From Nostoc sp. CHAB 5715 (GTDB lineage Bacteria > Cyanobacteriota > Cyanobacteriia > Cyanobacteriales > Nostocaceae), in contig NZ_JAIVFR010000049.1 of the NCBI RefSeq assembly GCF_020829685.1, positions 1 to 14,532 on the forward strand: a stretch of 14,532 nt of DNA, given 5' to 3'. Below the pieces are notes generated by a model, which worked only from the letters and a program-made list of their open reading frames with translations, was not told the origin of the DNA and searched no databases. The position numbers and the translations under genes were made by a program. Each line of letters opens with the position of its first letter. Position 1 is the first letter of the stretch. Positions 14,131 through 14,532 of this stretch are shown here, piece after piece.

Positions 14131-14243
14131 GGGGTTGGGGGGGTAATGTCAAAATTTAATGTGCTATACGACACTTTTCAAACATCCTCTTATGATTGAA
14201 CCTGAAATCATTAGAGTAATTGATTGAAAATCCACAATAATTT

Positions 14244-14277
14244 AATAAAGCTTAAAAAAGCAATATTATAATATTTC
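14244..14277 (+). repeat. Left arm of a perfect 34-bp inverted repeat
   Basis: This segment (begins AATAAAGCTTAAAAAAGC, ends AATATTTC) is the exact reverse complement of 14499-14532. It holds the palindrome AATATTATAATATT and lies 35 bases before the ATG of the 65-aa gene. Identity is 34/34. Confidence 0.9.
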
Positions 14278-14312
14278 TAATGGTGTGAGTTAAGTTTTGG
14301 ATTTAATTAGCG

Positions 14313-14510
14313 ATGCCTACTTGTTTATCTAGTGTTTCCGATCGCGAGTCCCAGGCTAACTGGGTCAGTAAGTTAACCAAGTCTTATTATCAAGACGATC
14401 AGCAAGCTAAGTTGATGCATTTACAAGCAGAGGTAGACTCTCTGTTGCAGCAGTTGGAAAACCTGAAGCACCAACGTCTAGCCGACAATAACCAAAAAGA
14501 AATATTATAA
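14313..14510 (+). CDS. Small coiled-coil protein of unknown function
   Basis: A 65-aa acidic to neutral protein, MPTCLSSVSDRESQANWV and on, with a helical segment from about residue 27 to 57 (QDDQQAKLMHLQAEVDSLL and on) whose Leu/Val spacing fits a coiled coil. No enzyme motif, signal peptide or membrane segment is visible. It has the look of a small conserved cyanobacterial protein; I cannot name it. The start is ATG 14313; an upstream GGA near 14299 is a weak ribosome binding site. The last codons (GAA ATA TTA TAA) fall inside the right arm of a perfect 34-bp inverted repeat, the other arm being just upstream of the gene. Confidence 0.65.
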   Translation: MPTCLSSVSDRESQANWVSKLTKSYYQDDQQAKLMHLQAEVDSLLQQLENLKHQRLADNNQKEIL

Positions 14511-14532
14511 TATTGCTTTTTTAAGCTTTATT
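14499..14532 (-). repeat. Right arm of a perfect 34-bp inverted repeat at the window edge
   Basis: This arm starts in the last three sense codons of the 65-aa gene, covers its stop codon, and ends with the last base of the window, so the repeat may continue beyond. The T-run and AAGCTT lie just after the stop, so a hairpin terminator could be part of it. Confidence 0.9.

Noticed and set aside
13965..14174. 69-codon minus-strand ORF with a TARKPPNFN segment, perhaps a transposon protein end
   Set aside because: It spans two large inverted repeats, has no convincing start signal, and I cannot match it to a TnpB C-terminus with any confidence.

Overview
The window looks like a chromosomal segment of a filamentous, probably heterocyst-forming cyanobacterium (Nostoc/Calothrix/Scytonema type). 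The evidence is at least 17 copies of the octamer GCGATCGC (HIP1) in 14.5 kb, a phycobiliprotein lyase gene (cpcT), many short heptamer tandem repeats, and several small proteins of a cyanobacterial type. No gene points to a plasmid or phage apart from one tRNA-linked integrase.

Left part (1-4000): the C-terminal end of a two-partner-secretion outer-membrane protein (TpsB) is cut at a MITE-like element. It is followed by a metallo-beta-lactamase-fold hydrolase (minus), a small conserved protein, a membrane-anchored alpha/beta hydrolase, and a pentapeptide-repeat gene whose best start signal is one base out of frame.

Middle (4030-8600): an aldo/keto reductase (minus), threonine dehydratase ilvA (plus), and a two-gene minus-strand operon (zinc-ribbon protein, then a protein with a duplicated C-terminal domain). 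ilvA is bracketed by two near-identical inverted copies of a roughly 120-bp heptamer-rich repeat. Both copies carry the last six codons and stop of the neighbouring 345-aa gene, so that gene's 3' end has been copied, inverted, to the far side of ilvA.

Island (8850-10765): a decayed C-terminal fragment of a type I restriction HsdR subunit, a tyrosine recombinase, two 33-bp GGGGTAAA/TTTACCCC operator-like blocks, and tRNA-Cys(GCA) with its own terminator. This is the usual layout of a tRNA-integrated element, here largely eroded.

Right part (10765-14532): cpcT, threonine synthase thrC, then about 1.3 kb without convincing genes but rich in repeats: a 21-bp tandem array, heptamers and large dyads. 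The window ends in a 65-aa coiled-coil protein gene enclosed by a perfect 34-bp inverted repeat whose right arm ends exactly at the last base.

thrC makes threonine and ilvA consumes it for isoleucine synthesis, but they lie 4.7 kb apart on opposite strands and are not an operon. The least explained parts are the ilvA-flanking inverted repeat, the integrase operator blocks and the 34-bp inverted repeat. No clearly new defence or metabolic system is visible.
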